Shown piece by piece: positions 37,242 through 46,677 of a DNA stretch of 64,000 nt. Under the pieces are notes generated by a model, which saw only the letters and a program-made list of their open reading frames with translations, searched no databases and was not told where the DNA came from. The first letter of the stretch is position 1. Each line of letters begins with the position of its first letter. A program made the translations under genes and the position numbers. This stretch comes from Alphaproteobacteria bacterium (GTDB taxonomy: Bacteria > Pseudomonadota > Alphaproteobacteria > Sphingomonadales > Sphingomonadaceae). The stretch is from positions 62,001-126,000 of the forward strand of contig JAGWWF010000008.1 in the NCBI GenBank assembly GCA_018970445.1, given 5' to 3'.

Positions 37242-38679
37242 GCCAGCTCACCCCGTCGCGTTCGGTCAGCGCAATCGCAGCCGATGGCCCCCAGGTGCCG
37301 GCGGCATAGAGCTTGGCCGTCATGCCGGTTTCGGTCCAGCCGGCGCGGATGGCATCGATCCAGGTCCACTGCGCCTCCACCTCGTCACGGCGGACAAACA
37401 AGGTCTGCCGGCCTTCGACCAGATCGAGCAGCAGCCGTTCATAGGCGATGCGGCGGCGCACATCGGCAAAGGCCCCCGGCAGCCCGATATCCAGCGGCAC
37501 CGCGCGCAGCTTCAGTCCGTCGCGGTCCAGCCCCGGCAGCTTGGCCATCAGCCGCAGGCCGATATTCTCATTGGGCTGGATGGAGATGATCAGCTTGTTG
37601 GGCTTCATCGCGGCCGCGCCGAACATCGAATGCGGCACGGGGCGGAACTGCACGATGATCTCGCTCAGCCGTTCGGGCAGGCGCTTACCGGTGCGCAGAT
37701 AAAAGGGCACCCCCTTCCAGCGCCAATTGTCGACATGGGCCTTGAGCGCCACGAAGGTTTCGGTATCCGATGGCCGGCCCAGTTCCTCGGCATAGGCCTT
37801 CACCGGCTGGCCGGCGCTGGCACCGGCGCCATATTGGCCACGCACGCTGTGGCCTTCCACCTCGCGCGGGCCGATCGGCCGCAGGGATCGCAGCACCTTG
37901 ACCTTTTCATCGCGCACCGCCGCCGGATCGAGCCGAGCTGGCGGCTCCATGGCGACCAGCGCGAGCAGTTGCAGCATATGGTTCTGCACCATGTCGCGCA
38001 GCGCGCCCATGCCGTCATAATAATCGGCGCGGCCTTCCAGCCCCACCGTTTCGCCCACGCTGATCTGGACATGATCGATCCCGGCGGCATTCCACAGCGG
38101 TTCGAACAGGATGTTGCCAAAGCGCAGCGCCAGCAGATTCTGCACGGTCTCCTTGCCCAGATAATGATCGATGCGGAAAATCTGGCTTTCCGGATAGGCG
38201 CTGGCCACGGCATCGTTGATGGCGCGGCTGCTGGCCAGATCATGGCCCAGTGGCTTTTCCAGCGCCAGCCGCGCGCCGGCACAGGCCAGCCCCGCCCCGG
38301 CCAGCCCGGCAATGGTGGGGCCGAACAGGCTGGGCGCGGTTGAAAGGAAGATGGCAAGCCGGCACGGATCGCCCACCTGGGCCGCCAGCGCCGAAAAGCC
38401 ATCGGGCCGGTTGGCATCCAGCGACACATAGGCCAGCCGATCAAGAAAGGCCGCCACCGCGGCCGCCGGCCGCCGATCAGCGTCCAGATATTGTTCCAGC
38501 GCGGTGGCGGCCATGGCCCGGAAGCCGTCGCCATCAAGCGCGCTGCGCGCCGTGCCGATGATCTTCAGATCAGGATGGAGCAGGCCATCGGCAGACAGGC
38601 CGAACAGCGAGGGGATCAGCATCCGGCGCGACAGGTCGCCGGTGGCACCGAACAGCAGCAGGGAGGTGGCGATGGTCAT
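37234..38679 (-). CDS. zwf: Glucose-6-phosphate 1-dehydrogenase
   Basis: A 481-residue G6PDH: N-terminal Rossmann start LLLFGATGDLSRRML and active-site RIDHYLGKETVQNLLALRF. It oxidises glucose 6-phosphate to 6-phosphogluconolactone with NADP, feeding the Entner-Doudoroff and pentose phosphate pathways. Usual partners pgl and edd are missing between it and glk. The start overlaps the esterase stop by 4 nt, placing it in the alpha-glucan operon. Confidence 0.96.
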   Translation of the reverse strand: MTIATSLLLFGATGDLSRRMLIPSLFGLSADGLLHPDLKIIGTARSALDGDGFRAMAATALEQYLDADRRPAAAVAAFLDRLAYVSLDANRPDGFSALAAQVGDPCRLAIFLSTAPSLFGPTIAGLAGAGLACAGARLALEKPLGHDLASSRAINDAVASAYPESQIFRIDHYLGKETVQNLLALRFGNILFEPLWNAAGIDHVQISVGETVGLEGRADYYDGMGALRDMVQNHMLQLLALVAMEPPARLDPAAVRDEKVKVLRSLRPIGPREVEGHSVRGQYGAGASAGQPVKAYAEELGRPSDTETFVALKAHVDNWRWKGVPFYLRTGKRLPERLSEIIVQFRPVPHSMFGAAAMKPNKLIISIQPNENIGLRLMAKLPGLDRDGLKLRAVPLDIGLPGAFADVRRRIAYERLLLDLVEGRQTLFVRRDEVEAQWTWIDAIRAGWTETGMTAKLYAAGTWGPSAAIALTERDGVSWHD

Positions 38680-39587
38680 GCCTTTTCCTTGAACAGGAAT
38701 TCGAGCGGCAATGCCAGCCTTGCCGACCAGCTGGCCTCATCATGGCCGCTGCCGGGAAAGACGCGGCTGGTCATGTCGCGCCCGGCCTGCCAGCCGGCAG
38801 CCTGCACGGCCCGGTCGGCCATGGCCTGAAATGGGGCATAATGCTGATCGAGGCCGCGATCGCCGTGATCAAGCCAGAGGCGGCGGCCAGCCGGCGGCCT
38901 CAGCCGCCCGCCGATCCAGCCGGAGATGGCCGATGCCACGGCGGCCGTCTCACCGGCGGCCGGATCGGACAGCGGCGCCAGGATCGGCCAGTGGGTGGAC
39001 AGGCAGGCCGCACCGCCAAACAGATCGGGTCGCTCCATGAGGGCATTGAGCGAGGCAAGGCCGCCCATCGAAGAGCCGGCAATCACCACCCGGCCGGGCA
39101 CCACCGGATGACGGGCACGCAGCAGCGGCAGCACGATATCGGCCAGCAGGCCGAGATAGGCCATCGAGCGAGACGGGCCGCCACCGGTCTGACTGAAGCG
39201 GGCGGCCAGAGGGGCTGGCAATCGCGCCAGCAGATCAGCCGGCACATAATCGCCCCAGCGCTGGGCACCACTGTTCCATACGCCTGCCACGATCATCGGT
39301 GGCAGTGTGGCTTTGGCCATACCGGCCATGATGGTTTCGGCCACCCGCCAAGTGACACCGCCATAGGCCGAAGCGGGTTCAAACAGATTCTGGCCATCGT
39401 GCATCAGCAGCAGCGGCAGCGGCCGGCCATCATCCGCATCGGGCGGCACCCACACATCGACATGGCGCGGCATCAGGCCCGGCGCGCCGACATGGGCATG
39501 GCGGGTGAACTGAACGGCTTCGCCGGCCCGGCCCGGCCAGGCCAGCAGCGCCGGGGCCGCCGCCAGCAAGGCGCGCCGGCTGATCAC
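38676..39587 (-). CDS. Exported esterase, alpha/beta hydrolase (EstD1/Fes-like)
   Basis: A 303-residue putative esterase. The N-terminus MISRRALLAAAPALLAWPG carries an RR pair and hydrophobic stretch, so it may be a Tat signal. HDGQNLFEP (63-71), nucleophile S173 in GSSMGG, and H282 in GSGHDEASW define the esterase-D-like fold that includes feruloyl and acetyl esterases and enterochelin esterase. Within a glucan operon it may deacylate oligosaccharides. Being exported, it is unlikely to replace the missing cytosolic 6-phosphogluconolactonase. The start is GTG inside the GH97 stop (GTGA). Confidence 0.83.
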   Translation of the reverse strand: MISRRALLAAAPALLAWPGRAGEAVQFTRHAHVGAPGLMPRHVDVWVPPDADDGRPLPLLLMHDGQNLFEPASAYGGVTWRVAETIMAGMAKATLPPMIVAGVWNSGAQRWGDYVPADLLARLPAPLAARFSQTGGGPSRSMAYLGLLADIVLPLLRARHPVVPGRVVIAGSSMGGLASLNALMERPDLFGGAACLSTHWPILAPLSDPAAGETAAVASAISGWIGGRLRPPAGRRLWLDHGDRGLDQHYAPFQAMADRAVQAAGWQAGRDMTSRVFPGSGHDEASWSARLALPLEFLFKEKA

Positions 39588-41629
39588 TTGACCGGTTCGA
39601 AGCGGGCCGCGGCACCGCCGCCACCGCCCGCCAGCCGCAGCGCCAGGCGATCGGTGCTGGTGACGATGCGGGTTTCCACCGCCAGATCCTGTGGGTTGGT
39701 TTCGGCGGTCGAACCATCGCGCCAAAGGGTGAGGCGATAGCGGGTGCCGGGGGTGAGGAAGTCCAAGGGGAGTTCGGTCGCCACCGCCGCCTTGCCGCCA
39801 GCCGCGCCCAGCCACCAGTCATCGCCGCCCCGGCGCTGGCGCACGGTGACGACATGGCTGCCAGGTTCGCCGGCCAGGGTGATCGATTCCTGCCAGTCCA
39901 CCGGCACGGCGCGGATGAAGTCCATGGCCGCCCTGGGGGCCTTGGCATAATTCTCCGGCAGATCGGCGACCATCTGCAAAGGGGAATAGATGGTGACATA
40001 CAGGGCAAGCTGCTTGGCCAGCGTGGACGGGATCTTCTGGCCCCGGCCCTGCAGCGAGACGATGCCCGGCGTATAGTCCATCGGCCCGGCCAGCAGCCGG
40101 GTGAAGGCCAGGGTCGCCTCATGCTCCGGCCCGTTGTCGGGGTTGCCCCAGGCGTTGAATTCCATGCCGCGTGCGCCTTCGCGGCTCACCCAGTTGGGGA
40201 AGGTGCGGCGCAGCCCGGTGTCCTTGATCGGTTCGTGCGCATTGACCGCGATGCGCCGGGCGGCGGCGGCTTCCAGCACGCGGATATGGTGGCGGGCACT
40301 GGCCTGGCCTTCATGCCATTCATAGGTGAGGGTGCGCGGCTGGCCGTTCATGTCGATGCCCGGCTGGCTGCCGGCCACCTGCAGGCCACCGGCATCGGCG
40401 ACATAGCCGGTCTTCACCATGGTCACGCCATGGCGGGCATAAAAGGCCATGCCGGCATCAAGCTGCGCCTCGTAATTGGCCAGATTGCCGCTGGTTTCGT
40501 GGTGGCCGATCAGGCCGATGCGCCGTTTCCTGGCATGAGCCGCAACCGCCGCCATGTCGAAATCGGGCGTCGGCTGATCGAAACGGAAGTCCCAGCCATT
40601 GGCGAACCAGTCCCCATCCCAGCCCTTGTTCCAGCCTTCGATCAACAGGCCGCACAGGCCATTGGCGGCGGCCCAGTCGATCATCTTCACGGCGTTGGCG
40701 GTGGTGGCACCATGCTTCGGCCCGGTTGACCAGCTTTCGGTATCGAGGTGCATGGACCACCAGATGCCGGCATATTTGCAGGGCCTGACCCAGCTGACAT
40801 CGCCCAGCCTGTTGGGTTCATTGAGGTTCAGGATCAGGCTGGAGTTGGCCAGCGCCGGCGCCGTGTCCCCGATCATCACCACCCGCCACGGGGTGGCGAA
40901 CGGCGCGGCAACCACCACCGGCGGCCCGCTTGCCGACGGCGTGAGCGCTGCCCGGAAGATGCCATTGCCGGCCGGTTGCAAATTCATGCCGGCATAATCG
41001 ATCAGCGCGGCTTCGTGGATGGACAGCCAGGTGCCCCGGGCCGTCTGCATCGTCATCGGCGTCTGCGCCAGACCCACTTCGGTGATGCCGGTGGCGCGAT
41101 ACAGATATTCCTCGCGGTTCCATTCCAGCGCCGGAATCCACCAGGCCCGGCCAGCGGTCGCATCGGCGATGCGAAACTCGGTCAGCTCGGCGACGATGCG
41201 CAAGGTCTTGAGATTGGGCTGTTCCGGGAAGGCATAGCGCAGGGCGATCCCATCATCGAAGAGGCGGATGACCAGATCGAAGCGGCGGTGGAGCAAGCTG
41301 GTTTCGGCGATGTGCAGCACCAGTTCATTGTGGTGATCGCGCACCTGGGCGCGCTCACCCCAGGGCTGATCCCAGCGCGAATCCCGGCTGGCGCGGGCTT
41401 CGCCCGTGATGGCAAGCTTGCGTTCCAGCTTGGGCGCATCGGCCAGAATGAAGCCGAGCGGCGAGGCGCTGATCAGCGGCCGGCCATCACGGCTGGCCTG
41501 CCAATAGAGCCGGCCATCACCATCACCGGTGATGCGCACTTCGGTGCGGCCATCGGGCGAGCGCAGCAGCGGTTCGGCGTGCAGTGGCAGCGCCAGCAGG
41601 GCCAGCAGCAGGGCAAGGATCAGGCGCAT
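39584..41629 (-). CDS. Glycoside hydrolase family 97 (SusB-like alpha-glucosidase)
   Basis: A 681-residue exported enzyme: signal peptide (about 1-18), an N-terminal beta-sandwich (about 20-280), a TIM-barrel catalytic domain, and a C-terminal beta domain. IGHHETSGN, VSREGARGMEFNAWG and PEHEATLAFTRLLAGPMDYTPG are GH97 landmarks. The glutamates in these positions, rather than a nucleophile aspartate, fit the inverting SusB subgroup, which releases beta-glucose from maltodextrins. It would work in the periplasm on oligosaccharides brought in by the TonB receptor. The gene overlaps the GH13 glucosidase by 10 nt. Confidence 0.9.
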   Translation of the reverse strand: MRLILALLLALLALPLHAEPLLRSPDGRTEVRITGDGDGRLYWQASRDGRPLISASPLGFILADAPKLERKLAITGEARASRDSRWDQPWGERAQVRDHHNELVLHIAETSLLHRRFDLVIRLFDDGIALRYAFPEQPNLKTLRIVAELTEFRIADATAGRAWWIPALEWNREEYLYRATGITEVGLAQTPMTMQTARGTWLSIHEAALIDYAGMNLQPAGNGIFRAALTPSASGPPVVVAAPFATPWRVVMIGDTAPALANSSLILNLNEPNRLGDVSWVRPCKYAGIWWSMHLDTESWSTGPKHGATTANAVKMIDWAAANGLCGLLIEGWNKGWDGDWFANGWDFRFDQPTPDFDMAAVAAHARKRRIGLIGHHETSGNLANYEAQLDAGMAFYARHGVTMVKTGYVADAGGLQVAGSQPGIDMNGQPRTLTYEWHEGQASARHHIRVLEAAAARRIAVNAHEPIKDTGLRRTFPNWVSREGARGMEFNAWGNPDNGPEHEATLAFTRLLAGPMDYTPGIVSLQGRGQKIPSTLAKQLALYVTIYSPLQMVADLPENYAKAPRAAMDFIRAVPVDWQESITLAGEPGSHVVTVRQRRGGDDWWLGAAGGKAAVATELPLDFLTPGTRYRLTLWRDGSTAETNPQDLAVETRIVTSTDRLALRLAGGGGGAAARFEPVK

Positions 41630-43242
41630 GGGGCAATGAATCCGGAAAAAGGCGGCAACAGACGGGCACTGGCGCCGCCATGGCTGGCAAGCGGTGGGCC
41701 GATGGCAAGATCAACCGCGATCGGCTGGGCACCAAGGTTGAAGGCACACACAAGGGTGACCGTGCCCAGCGTGCGCCGCAGGATCAGCAGATCGCCTTGC
41801 GCCACCGCCGTTTCAACGCCGCCATGGCGCAGGGCGGGCTGCTGCCGCCGCAGGGCCATCAACGCCCGTGTCCAGTGCAGCATCGATCGGGGATCGGCCA
41901 GCTGCCGGTCCACCGCGTGCAGGGCATGATCGCCGCCCAGCGGCAGCCAGGGACGGCCGGCGGAAAATCCGGCAGACGGGCGATCGGCCGCCCACGGCAT
42001 CGGCGTGCGGGCACCATCGCGACCCAGGGTGAGCGGCCAGTTGGCAATGGCTTCGGGATCCTGCAGGTCGGCAAAGCCGATTTCGGCCTGGGTCAGCCCC
42101 AGTTCCTCGCCATAATAGAGGAAGATGTTGCCGCGCAGCGCCACCAGCAGCAGCATGATCAGCCGGGCATAATCATCATGGCCACACGCCCCGTGCCAGC
42201 GGCTGGCGGCCCGCGGCGCGTCGTGATTGGAAAAGGCCCAGCTGGGCCAACCGGTGCCCGGCGTTTGCGGCCATTGCGCCAGCGCGTCGGCCACCAGCCG
42301 GGGCGTGAGCGCATCGGCATAGAGGAAGTTGAAGCCATAGGCCGAATTGAGCCGCGCCGCGCCGGCGGTGAAGGCATGCATTTCGCCAATGGCATCATCG
42401 CCGCCCACTTCGGCAACGGTGAAGCGGTCGGGAAAGCCGTTCACCACGGCGGCCACCCGTTCCAGAAAGGCCGGAATATCCGGATGCGACATGTTGTGGA
42501 TGCGCCGCTGGAAATCAAAGGGCCGCGTGCGCTTGTGGTTGCCGCCGGCCGGCGGATTGTCGCGCAGCAGCGGATCATGCATGGAAAAATTCAGCGCATC
42601 GATGCGAAAGCCATCGACGCCGCGATCAAGCCAGAACCGCGCCACATCCAGGATGGCATCCTGCACCGCCGGGTTGTGCAGGTTCAGATCAGGCTGCGAA
42701 TTCAGGAAGTTGTGCAGATAATATTGCTGGCGGCGCGCATCCCAAGTCCAGGCCGGGCCGCCGAACACCGATTGCCAGTTGGATGGCGGTGTGCCGTCGG
42801 GCCGGGGATCGGCCCACACATACCAATCCGCGCGCGGGTTGCAGCGGCTCTGCCGGCTTTCGCAGAACCAGGCATGACAATCCGATGTGTGGCTCCACAC
42901 CTGATCGATGATGATCTTCAGGTCCAGATCGTGCGCGCGCGCCACCAGCGCATCGAAATCCGCCAACGTGCCGAAGATCGGATCAACGCCGCGATAATCG
43001 GCGACGTCATAACCGAAATCGCGCATCGGCGACGTGAAGAATGGCGACAGCCAGATGGCATCGACATTCAGCGCCGCAACATGATCAAGCCGGGCGGTGA
43101 TGCCAGGCAGGTCGCCAATGCCGTCGCCATTGCTGTCGAGAAAGCTGCGCGGATAAATCTGGTAGATGCTGGCACCCAGCCACCAGGGGGTGGCCGCACC
43201 CGCTTGCGCATCGGGACAGGGTTGCGCGGCATCAGGCATCAT
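41620..43242 (-). CDS. GH13 alpha-glucosidase (oligo-alpha-glucosidase type)
   Basis: A 540-residue GH13 enzyme without a signal peptide, hence probably cytosolic. YQIYPRSFLDSNGDGIGDLPGI is the usual start of the barrel. The nucleophile aspartate is in GFRIDALNF, the acid/base glutamate in FTVAEVGGDD and the third acid in SNHDAPR. This pattern is that of alpha-glucosidases acting on maltose and short oligosaccharides. The start (ATGA overlap with the amylase gene) was chosen over the longer open frame. Confidence 0.93.
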   Translation of the reverse strand: MMPDAAQPCPDAQAGAATPWWLGASIYQIYPRSFLDSNGDGIGDLPGITARLDHVAALNVDAIWLSPFFTSPMRDFGYDVADYRGVDPIFGTLADFDALVARAHDLDLKIIIDQVWSHTSDCHAWFCESRQSRCNPRADWYVWADPRPDGTPPSNWQSVFGGPAWTWDARRQQYYLHNFLNSQPDLNLHNPAVQDAILDVARFWLDRGVDGFRIDALNFSMHDPLLRDNPPAGGNHKRTRPFDFQRRIHNMSHPDIPAFLERVAAVVNGFPDRFTVAEVGGDDAIGEMHAFTAGAARLNSAYGFNFLYADALTPRLVADALAQWPQTPGTGWPSWAFSNHDAPRAASRWHGACGHDDYARLIMLLLVALRGNIFLYYGEELGLTQAEIGFADLQDPEAIANWPLTLGRDGARTPMPWAADRPSAGFSAGRPWLPLGGDHALHAVDRQLADPRSMLHWTRALMALRRQQPALRHGGVETAVAQGDLLILRRTLGTVTLVCAFNLGAQPIAVDLAIGPPLASHGGASARLLPPFSGFIAPCA

Positions 43243-45095
43243 GGGGCACCGGCTTCGCTGCTGCACACCGCCACGCCCAGCGGCGGCAGGCTGATCGCCA
43301 GCGTGCCGGGGGCCGCCGCGCTGGCCGGGCAATGGCCCAGAAGGCTGGTCCAGCGCTGGCTGGCGGGATCGATCATCACATTGGCCTGCACGGGAAATTT
43401 CGCAGTGTTGAGCAGCACCAGCGTTTCCCCCGGCCGGCCGGAAATCTGGCGGGAAAAGGCGAACAGGCCGGGGCCATCGCCGGCGGCGCGCACACGGGTT
43501 TCGCCGTGGCGCAGGCGCGGATCGGCGACGCGCACGGCGGCCATCGCCTTCATGGTGCGATAGAAGGGATGCGCCGGATCGAAACTGGCCACGCCGTGGC
43601 CGGCGCTGGTGCCCAGCCGCGGCGTGGCGCGATATTCGGCCACCTGGCTGGCAAACAGCGGCTGGCGGGCGCCCTGATCATTGCCGCTGCCGACAAAGCC
43701 CTGTTCATCACCGGCATAAAGCGTTGGCACACCGCGAGAAAACAGCATCAGCGCATGGCCGAGCAGGGTGCGCGCCGCCAGTTCGTCCGCACCGGCGTTC
43801 GGATTGGCGCGGCGCACGAACCAGGCAAAACGCCCCTTGTCGTGGTTGCCCAGAAAGCTGGGGTTGGCCGCCGCCGTGGCGGTGCCGCCGGCATAGAGCA
43901 CATCATCGGCGAACAGCCGCGCCAGTGTGGCGGTGGGCGCCGTGCCGGCAATGGTTTCGATCGCAGCGGCAGACAGAGCAAAATCAAGCACATGCGGCAG
44001 CCGGTCGACATGGGTGTGGCGGGCCAGCCGGCCCACGTCCAGATCGTCGGTGGCCACTTCGCCGAACATGTGGAAATTGGGGATGCCGGCGGCGCGGGCG
44101 CGGGCCAGGATCGCCGGCACAAAGCCTTGCCAGAATTGGGGATTCACGTGCTGGGCGGTATCGATGCGATAGCCATCGATGCCCAGCTGGTCGATCCAGT
44201 CGCCATAAATGTCGATCATGCCGGCCAGCACGCGCGGATGTTCGGTGGCCAGGTCATCCAGGCTGGAAAAATCACCGAACTGGCTGGATTCGTTACGAAA
44301 TACCGTCTCGCCCCGGTTGTGGTAAAAGATGGGATCGTTCAGCCAGGCCGGGGTCTTGGCGCGGTCTTCCCCGGCCGGGACGAAGGGGGTGTAGGCAAAA
44401 TCCGGCCGGGTCAGCCGGGCCCAGTTTTCGGGCGTGGCGACATGGTCACCGGCAAAGCCGGGGTTGATTTCGGAGCCCGAAACCCCGCCCCGGCGGCTGT
44501 AGGGATAATCGGCGCGGTTGCGATAAGTGCATGGATTGCCTTGACATTCCCTGTACTGAATCACGTCGGCGGTGTGGTTGGTGACGATATCCAGATAGAC
44601 TTTCATGCCACGGGCATGGGCGGCATCGACCAGCCGCTTCAGATCGGCGTTGCTGCCCAGATGCGGATCGACGCGGGTGAAATCGGTGATCCAGTACCCA
44701 TGATAACCGGCCGATTCCTGGCCCGGCAGGCCTTGCACCGGCTTGTTGGCGAACACCGGGGCCAGCCAGATGGCCGTGGCACCAAGCCCCTGGATATAAT
44801 CAAGTTTCTGGATGATTCCGGCCAGATCGCCGCCGTTGTAAAAGCCCTTGGCGGTGGGATCAAAGCCGGTTTGCAGACGCCCGCCGGCAAGGCCGCCGCG
44901 ATCATTGGCGGGATCGCCATTGGCAAAGCGGTCGGGCAGCAGGAAGTAGATGAGTTCATCCTGCGGCGGCCGGGCGCGCAGGGTGGCCAGCGTGGCCGCA
45001 TCGGGGGCGGCGGTGGCGGCAACCGGCGCGGCGGTGGCGGCGCTGCCGGCCACGGTGACCGCCAGCAGCGCAACGGTGGCCAGAATTGGCAGCAT
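43239..45095 (-). CDS. Exported GH13 alpha-amylase
   Basis: A 618-residue alpha-amylase-family enzyme with a signal peptide (about 1-22) and an Ala-rich linker before the barrel. IYFLLPDRFANGD, DIVTNHTADV, nucleophile region DGYRIDTAQH, acid/base FGEVATDD and FLGNHDKGRF are visible. The C-terminal beta domain follows at about 520. It probably acts in the periplasm or at the outer membrane on glucans. The start ATG follows the halogenase stop by 1 nt. Confidence 0.93.
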   Translation of the reverse strand: MLPILATVALLAVTVAGSAATAAPVAATAAPDAATLATLRARPPQDELIYFLLPDRFANGDPANDRGGLAGGRLQTGFDPTAKGFYNGGDLAGIIQKLDYIQGLGATAIWLAPVFANKPVQGLPGQESAGYHGYWITDFTRVDPHLGSNADLKRLVDAAHARGMKVYLDIVTNHTADVIQYRECQGNPCTYRNRADYPYSRRGGVSGSEINPGFAGDHVATPENWARLTRPDFAYTPFVPAGEDRAKTPAWLNDPIFYHNRGETVFRNESSQFGDFSSLDDLATEHPRVLAGMIDIYGDWIDQLGIDGYRIDTAQHVNPQFWQGFVPAILARARAAGIPNFHMFGEVATDDLDVGRLARHTHVDRLPHVLDFALSAAAIETIAGTAPTATLARLFADDVLYAGGTATAAANPSFLGNHDKGRFAWFVRRANPNAGADELAARTLLGHALMLFSRGVPTLYAGDEQGFVGSGNDQGARQPLFASQVAEYRATPRLGTSAGHGVASFDPAHPFYRTMKAMAAVRVADPRLRHGETRVRAAGDGPGLFAFSRQISGRPGETLVLLNTAKFPVQANVMIDPASQRWTSLLGHCPASAAAPGTLAISLPPLGVAVCSSEAGAP

Positions 45096-45096
45096 G

Positions 45097-46605
45097 TCAA
45101 AATTCCCTTGCAGCAGCGTGGCGGGCCAGCCAGTCGCCATGGCCGGGCAGCGCGGCCACCCCGGCGGCGATGGCCCGATCCAGGCTGGCCATGAACCCGG
45201 CCAGATCATCGCGGTCCAGCCCGGCGGTGAGCGGATGGGCCGATTGCGGCACCCAGCCCTGGCCGATCAGCACCTGCGCCCAGGCCGGTTCGGTGAACAG
45301 TTCATCATGATCGCGGCGGATGCGGCCGCTGGCCCGGAACAGCGCCATGCGGGCGGCCAGATCGGGCGGCACGACCATGGCCTGCACCTGCCGCCAGAAC
45401 GGCGTATCGGCGCGCGCCGTCGCCTTGTAGTGCAGGATGATGAAATCGCGGATCCATTCCATCTCGCACGCGGCCTGGCGATTGGCTTCGGCGGCCAGCA
45501 CCGGCAGCATGGCCGCATCGGCCGGCAACAGGGCCAGCAGCCGGGCGATGCCCGACTGGATGAGGTGGATGGACGTGGATTCCAGCGGCTCCAGAAAGCC
45601 TGCCGCCAGCCCCAGCCCCAGACAGTTGCCGATCCACACCCGGTCGCGCCGGCCGGCCTGAAACCGCAAGGTGCGTGGTTCGGCCAGCGCCGGGCCATCC
45701 AGATTGGCCATCAGCATCGCGGTCGCCTCGTCCTCGCCCAGATGGGCCGATGAAAACACATGGCCATTGCCGATGCGGTGTTGCAGCGGGATGCGCCATT
45801 GCCAGCCGGCGGTGCGCGCGGTGCTGCGGGTATAGGGCGCCGGCGCCGCGCCGGGCGCGTGTGCGCACGGCACCGCCACCGCGCGGTCGCACGGCAGCCA
45901 GTGCGACCAGTCGTGCCAGCCGCTGCCCAGCGCCCCGCCCAGCAGCAGGCTGCGAAAGCCGGAGCAATCGATGAACAGGTCGCCTTCGATGCGGCGGCCA
46001 TCGTCCAGCCGAAGGGCGATGATGGTCTCGCCCCGGGTTTCCACGTCGGCGATCCGGCCTTCGTGGCGGACAACGCCGCGCGCCTGCGCAAAGCGCGCCA
46101 AAACGGCGGCATAAAGGCCGGCATCGAAATGATAGGCCCACACCAGCGGCGGCAGCGTGGCATCGCCGCCGAACGGGGCGAACCGCCCCTGCAGCGCGGC
46201 GCGTTCGTTCAGGCTGTAGTGGCCAAGATCGGCAGCCACCCCGGCGGCGCGGGCGGCGGCCCACCAGTGGTGGAACGGCAACAGCCCCAGCCCACGCCCG
46301 ACATCGCCAAAGGCGTGCATGTAGCGCTGGCCACGTTGCCCCCAATCGACAAATTCGATGCCCAGTTTCAGCGTGCCCTGCGTGGCGGCCAGGAAATCGG
46401 CTTCATCCAGCCCCAGCCCGGCGTTGAACAGGCGGATCTGCGGGATGGTGGCTTCGCCCACCCCCACCGTGCCGATCGCATCGGATTCCACCAGCACGAT
46501 GCGCCAGCCCGGCCCGCAAAAGCGCGCCAGGGCCGCCGCCGCCATCCAGCCGGCGGTGCCACCGCCGGCGATGACGATCGTGCGCAAGGGAGCCGCGGTC
46601 ATCAT
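45097..46605 (-). CDS. Flavin-dependent tryptophan-halogenase-like enzyme 1
   Basis: A 502-residue member of the tryptophan halogenase family. FAD-binding GGGTAGW (14-20) and GVGEATIP, catalytic lysine K80 in GTLKLGIEF, the family signature W268-x-W270-x-I-P, and the catalytic glutamate E342 in PLESTS are all present, so it should be catalytically competent. Homologues sit beside TonB receptors and glycosidases in Caulobacter and Xanthomonas, and several brominate indole; the natural substrate in such loci is not known. It starts the run of glycosidase genes and is separated from the receptor by a large hairpin. Confidence 0.9.
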   Translation of the reverse strand: MMTAAPLRTIVIAGGGTAGWMAAAALARFCGPGWRIVLVESDAIGTVGVGEATIPQIRLFNAGLGLDEADFLAATQGTLKLGIEFVDWGQRGQRYMHAFGDVGRGLGLLPFHHWWAAARAAGVAADLGHYSLNERAALQGRFAPFGGDATLPPLVWAYHFDAGLYAAVLARFAQARGVVRHEGRIADVETRGETIIALRLDDGRRIEGDLFIDCSGFRSLLLGGALGSGWHDWSHWLPCDRAVAVPCAHAPGAAPAPYTRSTARTAGWQWRIPLQHRIGNGHVFSSAHLGEDEATAMLMANLDGPALAEPRTLRFQAGRRDRVWIGNCLGLGLAAGFLEPLESTSIHLIQSGIARLLALLPADAAMLPVLAAEANRQAACEMEWIRDFIILHYKATARADTPFWRQVQAMVVPPDLAARMALFRASGRIRRDHDELFTEPAWAQVLIGQGWVPQSAHPLTAGLDRDDLAGFMASLDRAIAAGVAALPGHGDWLARHAAAREF

Positions 46606-46622
46606 GGCATAGAGGCATGAAA

Positions 46623-46667
46623 ATGGCGGCCGGCCAACGGGATTTCATCCCAGCGGCCGGCCGCCAT
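46623..46667 (-). terminator. Hairpin between TonB receptor 2 and the glycosidase operon
   Basis: ATGGCGGCCGGCC (46623-46635) pairs perfectly with GGCCGGCCGCCAT (46655-46667); inside it a second 5-bp stem (GGGAT/ATCCC) is formed. On the minus strand it is followed only by TTT, so it may terminate partly and so set receptor expression above that of the downstream enzymes. Confidence 0.7.
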
Positions 46668-46677
46668 CATGCCGCGA

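Noticed and set aside
38676-39587. Esterase as a stand-in for 6-phosphogluconolactonase
   Set aside because: It has an export signal and an esterase-D-like fold; the lactone is cytosolic.
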